From positions 558,869 to 613,515 of the forward strand of contig BFEA01000194.1 of assembly GCA_003427395.1 (NCBI GenBank): a stretch of DNA of 54,647 bases. Direction: 5' to 3'. A program made the position numbers and the translations under genes. A model generated the notes under the pieces. It had not been told where the DNA came from, did no database searches, and saw only the letters and a program-made list of their open reading frames with translations. Numbering within the stretch: the stretch's first letter is position 1; each line of letters opens with the position of its first letter. This DNA is from Chara braunii (lineage: Eukaryota; Streptophyta; Charophyceae; Charales; Characeae). This document shows, one piece after another, positions 33,418 to 46,034 of the stretch.

Positions 33418-34494
33418 TGTCGAGAAAATAGGGAGCAACTCTACTATGTATAGAGTACTGGCTCAGCCCAACTAGCGGTCTGAGTTTGTTTCTAAGTGTG
33501 TGTGTGTGTATGCTTGTTGCTCTGTGTATCTCTCTGAGTGTTTTTTGGCTTGGGTGTATGTATGACCCGTAAGGGCACTTGATTGCTTGGAAGCCTTGAA
33601 GGGTCGGTACTTACCTATGGCCGTGACATTGAGGGTTGCGACGGGGAAAACACTCACGAGGTGGGAAAAAACGCCCGTGATATTAAAAAACAGCGGAAAA
33701 CACTCAAGTAACAGGTAGGTCGGTACCATACCAAGTTGAGGTAGGTGTGCCGATTACTTAAGGCCGAGCAGAAGAAGACAAAAGTTGGCATTTTTAGAGG
33801 CTTAGTATTGTTAGGTAGGCGGGTACCAGTTCAAATAACCTGAGTCCAGACCCTGTGCGGACGATATCAAAGCTTGCAAAAGTGCCTCCCTCTGCAAAGG
33901 GACAAGACACCGGTTGCTCGGGTGATAGCGCAGATACGACGTCGTCACTCGAGAGGCGACTTCCTTTCTACATACGGAACGCGAAGCTGGAGCCTCAACC
34001 CTACTCACGACATACGAGTAAGGATAGAGGTACCAACTGTCGTAACCTATTATGGTAGGCAGTGTGTTTCTCTTGGCTGCCCCGGCTGCATGGCCAGGGG
34101 TTGCATATTTTCCAGTCGTCTTTAGATTTTACAGCGGTGCGACCTGCCGACTTTCCTATACCGGCCGGTCTGATGCCCTGTCACTCGTTCTAATTCATTT
34201 TTGCCTAACCGTCTGATCCTTTAACGGTTTTAGGTTGTGGTCGCCGCATCCCGTGCGACCTTTCCTATTTTTCTTTCAACCCTCCGACCCTTGCGGTCGA
34301 ATATTTTTAATTTTTATTAATCCCTTCCAGTTGTCGTATGCGTCGTAACACTGCGTATTGTCACCTAGCAACCTTGGCCTCAATGGTTGAGAAGTTTGCT
34401 TCACAGCGTTATGCCAAAAAATTCTCGTTTTTTACTCCAGATCGTCTCCGGTACGGTAACCAATGTCGCTACTGTAATGAATGTAAAATTATGA

Positions 34495-34520
34495 GCAAAT
34501 ACCCTTGTAAGGGTGTTTGC
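34495..34520. promoter_or_regulatory. LTR-terminal palindrome (left LTR)
   Basis: This is a 26-nt dyad with core ACCCTTGTAAGGGT lying 7 nt inside the CGACA terminus. It recurs at 49425-49450 and in the LTR at 5401-5426. Confidence 0.75.
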
Positions 34521-34527
34521 TCCGACA

Positions 34528-36007
34528 GTTTTCCTGGATCCCATTAAGCGACGTCCCCGTCGCTGGGGAAACTACATAAAAAAAACGACCGACCAACAGG
34601 CAAAACACTTTTTGGACTGTACACATCATATTCCACCCTATCTTTCTTGAACACTTAGGCGCTTTTCTGAGCATCTTAGTTAAAGACTTGATAACGCAGT
34701 TGACATACACACAGCTAAGATACACACTTCATCAATCAAAACCAGACACAAGACCAACTCAAATGTGAAAGTGGAAAGTGTTCATTGCTGGCATACTCCA
34801 TAGATAGAAATCATATATGACTTAGGAGAAAAACTTAGTCGTATCCATAATGTCGAGCCAAAAAAAAATTTAAAACTCGAGTCGCATGTCTCTCTTACCC
34901 TCTATTGTTAAGGTATGCATGCTGAGTCAGAAAAGTATAAGAGAGACAATAAAATCTCATGACACCTCATATATCGGAGTACATACTCTATGACATCTCA
35001 TTTATCCTGTTTACTGACGTACATCATTGCATCTAAGTGGGAAATAAATAACAAACATGTCGCATATTTTACCTCACACTCGACTACTAGAGTATAATAT
35101 CTTATCTGAAGAAAGGAAAAACGTGAGAGTCTTATTATAGAACTTAGACGAAAGAATCAAAGATTCACCTATCCACCAGTTAGGCGCAAATCTTTCCTAA
35201 TTTCCCTATATTAAACCCTAACTACTTAAGTAACTGGTATCTGAACCTTTCTTCGGCCTGCTTACTCATGTATCCCTTCATGTCGATAAGCCTCTTGTTC
35301 ATATCTGTCTTAGCAAACACCCTCAGTCTTACCCTTTTATACCAAGGACAATTTTCTCTCAATTGTATCCCCTTCATGTAGTGCTAACACAACTTTTCCC
35401 CTTCCCCTTTTGTCCTCTTGATTGTGAGAAGATGTCTCTGTCAAACTCTTTGCCATTTTCAAAGGAATGAGTTGTTGCTTCTGAGTAATACCTTCTTCTA
35501 CTTTTCTCTCATCCGTGCAAACTTAGAAGAATTTGTTCAACCATTTTCGAAGTCAGTGACTGAACGGTTTCAGAGGCACTACGCGGTAGTAGGCTCAGTG
35601 CTCTCTCTCCTCATTCCCACCTGTCCTCTACCTTTCTTCGATGTTTCCTTTCCTGAGCTCTCATTTTTTCCCTGTCTTTACAACAAGAGAGCTCCAACAA
35701 TACCTATATTTTAATTTTTGCTCCTCCTTCTACTCAATTATCTTGGTGAACTTCACCCTTCCTTTTACTGATATTAGAAAACTCTGTCTAAGTTATTCTA
35801 CCTTTTTCTTCATCTTATTTCACTGTCTCTCACACTCGTCATATATCACTCTTCTGTTGAAAAAACTTACTTGTTCCGCTCGCTTATCTTTTCGCATACC
35901 TTACTTATTTCATCATCCTATAATTCTCTTGCAGTTACCCCCTCTAAAAGGAAATATTTTCATATTCTGTAGTCACGATTTTTTGACAACCTTATCATCC
36001 AGTGACC
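34528..36007. other. Element interior, no gene recognised
   Basis: This lies between the 3' LTR and the gag-like region. It is A+T and pyrimidine rich on the plus strand. The sequence next to the LTR reads GGGATCCAGGAAAAC on the minus strand, only a weak polypurine tract. Confidence 0.45.
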
Positions 36008-37004
36008 TTACAATTCTCTGCCGCTGATATATGTCGTTGCCCTTGTCCACCAGTCGCACTCCCGCCGTAAGGCTTCCTGTCTCGTCCCTCCAGGTATGTT
36101 TGGGTCAATGCGGTTCCTAAATCTGTCATAAACACCACCTTCAATATCGGTGATTATCAGACCATTCGCTTCGTCAATCTTCCTGACGTGGCAAAACCTC
36201 ATTGTATGCCCTTCTTGGGTACAATGCCTGCAAACAAAATTTATCAAATCCACTCTTCCTTTCTAAGGTCCTTGACCACTTTCCTGACCAGCATTTCCTC
36301 AACCTCTTCCCCAATATTGACCTCGTCCACGATCCATGATCATTTGAGCTCGATTTCTTGCCCTTCGTTGGGCTTCGGTCAATTTAGGAGGTTTAGGTTT
36401 TTCTTCTATGTCAATCACTCCCTTATCTCCTTTCCTTTTTTGATTGTCACACCACTTTTTCTCAGTCCTTGCATGTCGGAGAGAGCCTTGATTATCATCA
36501 TTTGTTTTCTCTCCACTTCCACCAGCTAGCTCGTCTGACAGTCCCTTTGACTGTTCGCTTGTCTTTCCTGTCTCTCTCTAGTTGCATCATTTTTTCTTCC
36601 AACTCTCTCACATGTTTCTGTATACTGCTTATTTCTCCTTGCGTTGACGTAGCACCGACTACTTGCTCAGGGCTTTCATAATGATGACTGACAACTTCGC
36701 TTTCGGGAACCCTCAAGCTCAACAAACCCTCGAGTTCATTCCAAGTCCGTGATCTCAACATGAAATCATATACTTTTTTGCTCAACCCCTCAAACACGAA
36801 TAAAGGCAGCATAGTCAACATCGCTTTCTCATCCCATTCCTTTTCAAGGCCAAAGTTGAGGTAATCGCGCAAAAAGTTAGGCAAGTTTTTCCCTTGAAAC
36901 AACAAAGCTCTAAGGTCTTGGGGCATTGACTCGTTTACAGACTCGCGCCTTAGTGCTTTAGCGAGACGAATTCCTCCAAAGTAAGATCTTAGCCAGACTG
37001 CCAT
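36008..37004 (-). pseudogene. Gag-like region with CCHC zinc knuckle
   Basis: The frame 37004-36498 (168 aa) begins MAVWLRSYFGG and contains a capsid-like helical part (LNFGLEKEWDEKAMLTMLPL, then VYDFMLRSRTWNELEGLL) followed by a coiled coil rich in E, K and R. Further along, 36253-36008 has CRHCTQEGHTMRFC, an exact CX2CX4HX4C knuckle that binds nucleic acid in retroelement Gag. Stop codons lie between the two frames. This is the only retroelement protein recognised inside the giant element, consistent with a TR-GAG/LARD type. The capsid assignment is from general character and position and is less certain than the knuckle. Confidence 0.65.
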
Positions 37005-38158
37005 CCTTAGTCATTGTCACCGTTGTTGGTCTGTACAAGTACAACAAGTGACAAAGCGTCATGTTGTAAGTCGAAGATAGTTTTTAATAAGCATCTCTTT
37101 TCCTATCTTAATAAAACTAAAGGCAACCAATACCGCCAATATACGAACACATAATCTTTAAAACAACCACCTGGCAGAGCGGTTAAAAGGCACCGTAAAC
37201 ATATATGAATCATGTAAGCAGATGAAAAAAACATCTAACTTAGGACTATAAGTTGCGCGCATGAATCGATGAAAGTAATAACATTCACTCCCCACCTACC
37301 TTCTTCCGAAGCTCATCAAAGTATTAATTTCTTAGTCTAGGTCATGAGAATCAGTGTACGTGTTAGCAACATAAGTCACACTTTGAAGCTTTCGGTTGAG
37401 GAGCACGGACCCCTTTTCTAGGTACAGACTGTATACTATCTCACTCATATAATGCTTGTATCCCCATCATCGTTCTATCAAAGCGGCCTCCGCTGCTGCC
37501 TTTATTTTCTCTCGTTTGTTGAAATATTCGTCCACAAGGAACTTGGGTAGAACGTCTCTCAATGGGGAGGAGGTGAGCATATCTTATCAGCACCCCTGAC
37601 CTTTATAACAACAAATACCGGCTCATCTCCTCTCTCACACATTTCTTTCACCCACTTCGCGGCAGCCATTTCAACTAGTCCTAGTGGTCTCGCGAACAGG
37701 TTCTCATGTCCCAGTGCCAGCTTGATACCAAAAGTAATCCAAAAAAAGATGACGAGGTATACAAGGTCACTGTTACAATTGCACTGTCCTCATCATCGTT
37801 GAAGCCAGATTCAATCCAAAAAAATATATATATCCTTATTCAAAGATGTACCCCACCAAGAATCGATATATTCATCATCCCTGATTAGTCTTGGTAGGAC
37901 AACTCCAGCCCGTCCTCTTTTTCAATAGGCAAGACTACATAAGGGTCTTTCTTAGCATACTGCATTCTGACCTTCTTCAGCTACTCTTTGATCTTGTTCA
38001 CACAGACAAGTGTCCGCCAATGATCTCCCATCACTATACATATTCCCTCCTTTGTATACTATCATTGTTGAAAGGTAGTCTCCAAATCATACCTCACTAA
38101 CATCGCTCATTTCCAATGTCTAAGACAATTCAAAAGCAGGTGATAATATACTTGCGAT
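37005..38158. other. Element interior, no gene recognised
   Basis: This is where the N-terminal part of gag would be expected on the minus strand, but I could not extend the frame with confidence. Confidence 0.4.
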
Positions 38159-38260
38159 AAGGGTTGCCGGCGTTCCGGACGGGCCAAACACCCGAACCCG
38201 AACGCCCGAACGTTTGGGACCCCCTCTCGACGCGTTCGGACGTTTGTCCGAATGCGAAAC

Positions 38261-38296
<36 letters not shown>

Positions 38297-38770
38297 TTTC
38301 CAAAACTTCTGAAAAAATAATATGTCATGCAGAAGAAGAAACTAAACAACATTTGCCTCAACAGTATATCCAAATTCCTTATCAAATTTGAAATAAAAAT
38401 TAAATACAAAAAATAAATAATATTAATGAAAATAAGAAAAAATAAAACGAGAACGGAAATTATTGCGTTGGCGAGCAAGTTTTTGACACCGCCATCTTTG
38501 GCGATTTTTCATTTGTTTTTAGCTTTGTCAAATGCCATGAAATTTTATACATATATATCTTACATAATAGAGAACCTACAAGTAAAGTTTGAAAAAATAA
38601 TAATTTTTTTCAGGCCCCGAAATAAAGGGAAAAGAAAAAGTGAAAAGAAAAAAAAAAACAAATTAGTAAGTGGGAAAGGAAGTTTTGACACCACCATCTT
38701 TGCCGATTTTTCATTATTGTTTGGCTCCACAGAATGACTTCAAAATTGATAGACAGGTAGATTACATAAC
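38159..38770 (+). mobile_element. hAT-type MITE, copy 3 (3'-truncated)
   Basis: It starts AAGGGTTGCC, with the first base changed from C. It follows copy 1 closely through the CCGAAC subterminal words and the A+T-rich interior, then stops matching after 'attacataac', lacking the right terminal repeat. Confidence 0.8.
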
Positions 38771-38773
38771 AAT

Positions 38774-38874
38774 GAGACAAGTTAGACTGGCATATGCCTG
38801 CATAATCAATAATTTTAATAGTTAAATAATATTAGTAAGCGCAGAGACAAGTTAGACTGGCATATGCCTGCATA
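38774..38874. repeat. 31-bp direct repeat at the MITE breakpoint
   Basis: GAGACAAGTTAGACTGGCAT with ATGCCTGCATA occupies 38774-38804 and recurs identically at 38844-38874, starting 4 bp after the point where the MITE is cut off. It probably reflects the repair event that truncated the MITE. Confidence 0.85.
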
Positions 38875-40699
38875 GTGATAATGAGAAATTTATGGTAACT
38901 GTTACGACAGACAACAGTCATGATGTGGTCAATAAGTTCTTCAACGATAAATGTTTTTAGATACAAAAAATAATGAGAATGCTACATTCTACTCTCTTGG
39001 CTTTAATAGGAGTATATTGTGTCAAGAGGCAGTGTAATCCCTTAAAAGGGTTAACATCTTAGACTCCTGAGCCCCGCTCAAGGACCAAGCCTCACTGCTC
39101 TACCCTCCGATTCCAATATCTGTTTCCTGCAGACTTTTGTCAATTAGTTGACAACCCCACTATACACGTTCCGGGATGCTATATCTCATATCGTGCTGAT
39201 GAACCCACTTGTCACAAAGATAGTTGGGGAATCACCCCCTGCTTCCTTGCGGCAGGTAGTAGTCGCCTTTGTCATTGACCATGGTCTAGCAAGGCCCAAA
39301 TATTTTCCTCCTTCTCAGTAGTAATGTAGTCACCAGTCCTCAAAGGGTTAGGTGACAACGCCCCACTATGGACCAGGAATATAGTTCCGGCGCGGGTCTC
39401 ACTACTACTTTAGAAAACAATTTTATAGCCCCTTCAAGCCATCTTTCAGGGAAAGAATAACTTAGGATTGCAACTCCCCCAAGAGTAAATTCTACACATT
39501 GACCACCTCTTCAGAGAATCTCTTCTCCCAAGAAGTCGGTCACTCCATTCACCTCCAAACCCGCGTCAAACGTGGATTTTGCGTAGCACTTCTACTATTT
39601 AATAGGAGAGCAAACCAATCATATAGGTTCATATAAACGGATAGTCATATTGATTAGCTCATAAGGATGGATTAAGGCGCACAGTTTAAAACAAATAAAC
39701 TCAGTTGGGTAACTCGGCAAACAACCATGAATAAAAAATGCATTAGATAGATAGTCTCATATGAATAGTATTAAATATGCTTGACTCAAATAAACTTGTC
39801 ACAGATGAATAAATTTACATAGATAAGTTCAATGAATGGTCTTAAAATAAAGAAATTTAAGCGCTTAGATTCAGGCAGATGATCTTGGAGTAGATGAATT
39901 TTAACAGATAGCCTTATCCATGAATCTTGTCAGCAAGTTAAACATAAACAGGATGATTCAACACCAAACTCCTCACTGCCTTACTGACTGCACTCAGGAC
40001 CAGGAGCCTTTGACTGCCACTTATAGACGAAATCGACCTCTAAATTTCTCCCACGGACGGACTCGACTTATATTGACTTTTTCCTAACACTGGACTTTTA
40101 TTAAGAACCCATAGCAAATGAGGGTCCCCACTGACTCTACCTATATTTAGACTCTCTTGTATCCCTAGGTATGTCTTCCACTCATTGGCATTCTACTAGA
40201 ACTCTCCTACCCTTCTCTTGCTATAACCGATTAATTGATATTTTTACTTATGAAGAGAAATTTGTGCCTATTCAAGACAAAAACATATAGGAAGCGCCTC
40301 ACACCTATCTAGATCGCCTATCCCTAACGAGGTGCCAACACCTTTCCTCAACTCCCATTTTTCTTCCCAGACGGATATCCCCTTCGTTATGGGTATTGCT
40401 ACTTACAAGGGAAGAAGTGCATAAATCATCGTGACTTATTCCCCCTCGAGTGTGTTTTTTGTCTGATGACCTAGATGAGTACTAAATCATTACTTATCGT
40501 GGTCAACCTTCGTGTTGACGGGACGACATCTTTAAATGATCCCTTTGTACAATAGGTATGAAATCAGCCCACATAATTCTATATGACAAAGGAAGAATAG
40601 TGCCAAAGTGATACATAACCGATGATCCGCAGGTGCAGCCTGAGACACTACGGGAGGGTCAGACACATGCGGCGGCGGCGGAAGAGCAGGTCGAGGCGG
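38875..40699. other. Element interior, no gene recognised
   Basis: I found no RT, integrase or protease motif on either strand. Frames are short. Confidence 0.5.
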
Positions 40700-41035
40700 C
40701 TAAGGAAGGACAGTCAACTGCTGAAGCCGACGTACCATAGAAGAAGAGGGAGAAGTATATTCCATTGGATAAGTACGAGGAGGCAGTTCGAACCGTGGGG
40801 GCGGAGCGCCGTCATGTTGCTCGTATTTATATGAATAATAGGTTATCCTTTTAGGGGACGGCGTGCGTTCGTGCAAGTCTTCCTGATGTTGACGCAATCT
40901 CACCTCTTCCGACTTTTTCTCCTCTTCCTCTTCTTCCTCCCGCTCTTCTCTTTCCTTTGTCAAATCAATAGGTCTATCTGTAGCCTTTCCTTGTCGTCCA
41001 CCTCTTCCCCTTCCAACTCCTGATCCGCGCAGCAT
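40700..41035 (-). CDS. Charged low-complexity ORF near the 5' LTR, gag N-terminus-like
   Basis: It encodes 111 aa beginning MLRGSGVGRGRGGRQGKA, then an E/K-rich run (EEREEEEEEEKK), then a Tyr/Pro-rich section. It is the first substantial frame after the PBS on the element strand, where gag normally starts. A basic RG-rich start and acidic coiled-coil are common at the N-terminus of plant gypsy Gag. There is no diagnostic motif, so the assignment rests on position. Confidence 0.35.
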   Translation of the reverse strand: MLRGSGVGRGRGGRQGKATDRPIDLTKEREEREEEEEEEKKSEEVRLRQHQEDLHERTPSPKRITYYSYKYEQHDGAPPPRFELPPRTYPMEYTSPSSSMVRRLQQLTVLP

Positions 41036-41193
41036 GGCTGGAGAAAGGTATTACTCGGCGCACCTTCCTAGCCACCTACCGATTAAGGTATCGCCTATGT
41101 ATAGCGATACGTACCATTTATTAAGGAATCTAAATTTTGCGGCGTAATATAATCTCCTTAACTACTTTATCTAGAGGATCTTAATTAAAGACT

Positions 41194-41415
41194 TCATAAA
41201 CGGGAGTATGCGAGGTCAACGTAGAGATAAAAAATATTATGGTCGGAAGGAATTAGCGCAGTCAAAAACCTCTCGTGCAGATTCGACAAGAAATCGTCAA
41301 ATCCTATTGTGTCAATCGGCTCATCCGCTATCCCTACCGACTCTGCTTTTATGAAGACTTCATGATCCTTAGCCGCTACTTGCATACTCCCCCCCATGAG
41401 CAGACTCGGGAGCAA
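41194..41415 (-). CDS. Unrecognised 73-aa ORF in the leader of the giant element
   Basis: The frame contains EVFIKAESVGIADEPIDTIG and FLSNLHERFLTAL. Its function is unknown. It lies about 230 nt downstream of the PBS and may be a chance frame. Confidence 0.2.
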   Translation of the reverse strand: MLPSLLMGGSMQVAAKDHEVFIKAESVGIADEPIDTIGFDDFLSNLHERFLTALIPSDHNIFYLYVDLAYSRL

Positions 41416-41645
41416 CTACCTCCTTGGGAATATGATAGAAGTGTCGACTAAGGTTCACAAGGCTCCAGTACTCATCTTATCTCAAGAGGAACTCTTACTT
41501 ATAAATCATCAATTATCCATATTAGCTATGTTACTAACTAGTGAAAGCTACATGACACTCTACTTCTTCTTTTTGTCGTTTTGCTAGGGTTTCAATTAAC
41601 CAGACCCAGGTTTGTTCACATAGGACCCCGACAGGCAACCGAAGG

Positions 41646-41663
41646 TCCCCGGCAACAGCGCCA
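41646..41663 (-). promoter_or_regulatory. Primer-binding site for tRNA-Asp (giant element)
   Basis: The plus strand reads TCCCCGGCAACAGCGCCA, 17 of 18 identical to the 3' end of plant tRNA-Asp including the CCA. It lies 2 nt from the LTR terminus at 41666. On the minus strand it is the site to which the tRNA anneals to prime first-strand synthesis. It sets the element's orientation. Confidence 0.85.
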
Positions 41664-41826
41664 CCTGTCGCGCGCGGCAGTCCCGCACCCTGCTGGGAGC
41701 GCTGAACCTCACGGTCGTGTCACATAGGATTTATTTCTTGAAAAACAGTAAGTCACCACTCCGACCGTGCTCGCCGGCTATACCTCTCACGATGCTCCAC
41801 GACAGGTCGGGGCGTCGCGAGGTACA

Positions 41827-41835
41827 ACTTACCTC
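41827..41835 (-). promoter_or_regulatory. Conserved splice-donor-like GAGGTAAGT in the LTR
   Basis: It lies about 160 bp upstream of the LTR end in element sense and is repeated at 25594-25602. Units A and B have the same word in the same position and LTR sense (about 16695, 16801 and 18807). It could be the donor of a leader intron. Confidence 0.4.
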
Positions 41836-42723
41836 TACCCGAGAGGTTGTCACCACCCTTAGGTAGGCGTATCCCTGCTGAGCTACCGGCTCACATGCGA
41901 AGACTTTTACATGCCTTTGTAGAGGTAGGTCGGTCGAGGGCGTTTACTAGATCGTTGTAGCATAAAATGGGGTACGTGCGGTAGGACGCCTAGAACTGAC
42001 CCGTTAGATATTATGGTCGAACTTTTAAAACACAATTTATTTCCGCTACTACGTAATGTATTATTCTCTTGACAAATATCAATCAAACCATCTTTCTACC
42101 AAAGGACGTCCTATCTTTCTTAACTGATAATGACTTAACTGAATATCAGGTAATATAAAAGTTATACAAGACAATAATGAGGATGGGGTTATTACCGTCA
42201 AGAACCCTTCCCACTTTTACAAGTCACGCACAAAACATACCTGCACAGAATAATGCAAAGACAGTTCACATGCCGTGCACTAACGCCGTCAACCATCAAC
42301 CATTGACCTTGTCTCTCACTTCCCAAACTATGTATGACAGCCTTATCTTTCTTGAGACGTAAGTGCAAACCCCTCACATTTCTTCAAAGGACCATTGAGA
42401 GTGACTAGGACCATTCAGGCAATGACCACAGGTGACAGTTTTACTGACCACAAGGTTTGACTTTAGAGGTGGGTATCAAGTCAAAGGGAAAAAGTTGAAT
42501 CGGTAACAACTGACTTGTTATCGAAAGATAACAGAAAGTTTAGTCATTTCCATAGAACCTTTTTCTTGAAATGCAGTAGATAAACAGGGAGCTGCACACA
42601 CACAGGTCAACAAGGATTCAACACCCCCACTCGATTTCTCACATATTGATATCTAAGGGTCAAACCCTTAGATATGGGTAGTGAGCTCTGGGATCGACAC
42701 CCCAGGTTTAATCCCTAGTTTAT

Positions 42724-43870
42724 GCGACCCGCACAAGAGCTCCGTACTATCACGTGATAAGGCCCACTTCATGAGTGCATTAGGATAATCCTAACAATTG
42801 TATCATGTTGTCCTTCCAAAGTTGACCGACCTGAGACCGGGTTAGTTTAGGCAGAAGACGAGTGTTTAGGGTATTCATATAGGAGTACCCTACCCCCATG
42901 TAAGTTAGTATCAGAATCAAGTAGGTAATAGACAGACCCCAACAGAGGTCCCTCTACTACTTTCCTTGGGTAATAAGTAGTCCAGCCGTTAAACAAGTAA
43001 TACGATGACTCCTACAGAAGCCTCCCTATTACCGGTCTGGTGGTAAAACTGCCCGAGGGAGAACAAGATAGGAAAGAAAGAGTAGCAATGTGTTTTCCTA
43101 CTCTTTGCAGGTTGTTAGCCAGTCTTAGACTCAAGCGTGTGAATAGGATGACCCTCCTTGGAGCCCCCTACTACACCTTGAATAAGTGCAAAAATCGAAT
43201 TTTCCTGAGCCGTTAATAAGAAAGGAAGTTAGTATCAAAAATCCCCTGAGTTTACTTTTCACAACAAGCAGATCCTAGTTAATCGAGGTGGTGAGGTAGC
43301 ACACACAAAAGTACCGCCACCTTCTGATTATGCCAATCGTCCCAGCCTCAAAGAGCGAGTGTCCAACCCATACATGGATTTTCTACCGCTTTCGGAGACT
43401 GGTTCGGTAGGCTAACAGGGCGGCCCACATAAGAGTCTCCCTTTATTATTTCTAAGTGTCAGACCCCTCTTCCCTTCACGACGGCAGTCGATCCGGTAAG
43501 TCAACTCACACATGAGTACCTCATTTAATTCATAAGTTAGTGTCAAACACCTCTTTCCGTCACGACGACAGTCGATCTGCCGGATAGTAAGGTAAATCGC
43601 CCATGAGTAATTCACTTAGTTCATAAGTTAGTGTTAGACACCTCTTTCCGTCACGACGACAGTCGTTTCGATAGATAGTAAGGTAACTCGTACATGAGTA
43701 CCTGATTTAGTTCATAAGTTAGTGTTAGACACCTCTTTCCGTCACGACGATAGTCGATCTGACGGGTAGTAAGGTAACTTACACATGAGTACCTCATTGT
43801 CAACTCTCAGTAAAGTTAAAACAAGCAAAAGCAGCATGACGGCTCACACATGAGCCCATATCACATCATT
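42724..43870. repeat. Degenerate hairpin array in the giant LTR (right)
   Basis: This is the counterpart of 27198-28335, with about ten units and the same four ~91-bp tandem units at 43455-43800. Some stems are less well paired than on the left, for example GTAATACG/CCTATTAC. Confidence 0.6.
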
Positions 43871-44421
43871 TTGTTCTTCAACCCGAACAGTCTTAGGTTC
43901 CCTCCTCCCTTCCTTCCATCAAGCAGGGTTCTTACGTCAATCATATAATCCTTTTTCATTTTGATACACTTGAGTAATGAAGAAAGCATAAACAGTATAT
44001 CACGCAGTCATACAGGCAATCCAATAGAAGGGTGTAGCCTGTAAGGGTATATGGGAAAGGGATAGGTTACGCGTACCTCATGGTTCCCTGCCTCTAGAGT
44101 TCCTTCTGAATTCCGGCAGAGCTCCCGCAATCGCCCTGGTGTCGATCATGTCTAGTCTACGTATTTGATTGTGCGGACCTTTAAAGTTGGCAAAGCAAGG
44201 GTTATCTTAGTGAGAATCAACATCAAATACTTCTAGAAGGAGAGGTAGGTGTCTGAGAGGATCCATCAAAGACAAGAATGGAGGAGGATGGAAGAGTCAG
44301 GCACCATCACACAGTGATAATGTCTCTCTCCTCTCCAATGCCCCGCACTCTCTTCCTCTCTGACCCCTGCTTATCTCATGATGTTTTAATAGTGAAACAA
44401 CAACCAATAATAATAATGATG

Positions 44422-44463
<42 letters not shown>

Positions 44464-44984
44464 GTAATAGTAATAGTAATAATATCAATACTAGTAGTAT
44501 CCGAAGGTAAGTATGCAAAGGCGAAATGACAGATTGCAGATTACGAGGTTATACTGAAAGCCAGAAAGTTTGACATTGTCCGGAATATCAGTAATGCACC
44601 ACTACCACACCAACGGAGAATCAGAACATCGCATCAGATCGTCAATGGGAGCATACTCTCGCGGTAACGAGCATATGTGTGTCGGGTCCTCCTTCCTACT
44701 TAGTGTCTAGATGAAGATCATACAGATTACTAGCACCCTACGAGTTGACAACGCATTCAGTTGACATCAGTTGCAAAACCGAAGTATATGACGATGTCGA
44801 CCCCCGTAGACTGTCGGCAGGGTTAGTTATGTGCCTGTACATCATCGACCGCGCCCTTCTCTCTCTCTCTTTTTCTGTGTCCATCTGTTTGTGTGTCTGT
44901 GTATCTGTTTGACTGTGTGTCTGCATATGTCTTTCCGTGTCACGTAGGGGTTAAGTCTATAGTCGGGGTCCTATTGTAGGATTT

Positions 44985-45335
44985 TGAAAGGCCGGGGTCT
45001 TATCTGCTACAGTTTTAAGAGGTCAAGGTCGTAGCTGCTACAATCTGAAAAGGTCAAGGTTGTAGTTGCTATTGTCTGAAAACGTCAAAGTCGTAGCTGC
45101 TACAATCATGGAAGGTCAAGGTCGTAGCTGCTACAGTCTGAAAACGTCAAAGTCGTGGCTGCTACAGTCCTCGAAGGTCAAGGTTGTAGCTGCTATTGTC
45201 TGAAATCGCCAAAGTCGTAGCTGCTACAGTCTGGGAAGGTCAAGGTTGTAGCTGCTACTATTGCCTGAAAACGTCAAAGTCGTAGCTACTGCAGTCCTTA
45301 AAGGTCAAGGTCGTAGCTGCTACAGTTACCGAAAG
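44985..45335. repeat. 33-bp tandem repeat, about 11 units (right LTR)
   Basis: It has the same unit as 30252-30500 with about three additional units, a copy-number difference between the two LTRs. Confidence 0.9.
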
Positions 45336-45988
45336 GCCAAACTCTACAGACTTCCGGAAGTGGCCTTTCGGCGCAGACTCACGTTTAAACAGAGGCAAGT
45401 GGGCAAGTGGTGGAGCCAACCTCAGTACGTTGTCCACGCGACTGCAGTAAGTTTGCGGAGCAAACCCATGCAGTCAGCGGTACCGGTCCCAGTCAGTCAG
45501 AGTCCAGTCCAGCAAGTACCGTATGAGACTGTGTGCACTGGGCCTGGGAGAAAAGGCCAGACCATCGGCTACAGAAGTATAAATCAAGAGGCCGCATTCC
45601 TGCGTGAGTCATGCGGAAGTGCTGCTACAATGACTTGTGCGGGGTGGTCTGCAGTGACCCCGAAGACGAAGTGGGCAAGAAGAAAGAGCTTAGACATAGC
45701 GATAGGTTAGCAGCGGCCATAGCTGCCATAGCCGTAGTTAGAGTTTAGTGTGTGTGTGTCTGTGTGTATGTTAAGAGTACCTCGTATGGGATATCCAGGG
45801 TGATCCTGTGTATGCTAACAGAGAGAGTTGTGTGGGCGCTGAGTCGCCGTAGCCATTGAAGTAAACTTGAATCTGAATTGTGTTCTCGGTTACCATATCT
45901 CTAAGATCTGAGTGGGCGCTTGTCGCCAGTTTGCTGCGCATATGTTTGAATGCATGAGAAGTGTGAATGAAAGCGAGTCTGATTTCAC

Positions 45989-46034
<46 letters not shown>

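Larger units (their letters stand above)
25434..34527 (-). repeat. Giant LTR, left copy (3' LTR in element sense), 9094 bp
   Basis: It is homologous to 41666-49457 end to end. It differs chiefly by the hAT MITE at 28963-29663 (only here), the segment 26553-27197 (only here) and fewer 33-bp repeat units. It contains the terminal block with a minus-sense GAGGTAAGT (25594-25602), the hairpin array, AAT microsatellites, the 33-bp array, a long pyrimidine tract and tRNA-like boxes. Confidence 0.75.

Noticed and set aside
34528-34545. Polypurine tract for the giant element
   Set aside because: The minus-strand GGGATCCAGGAAAAC is only partly purine; too weak to annotate.
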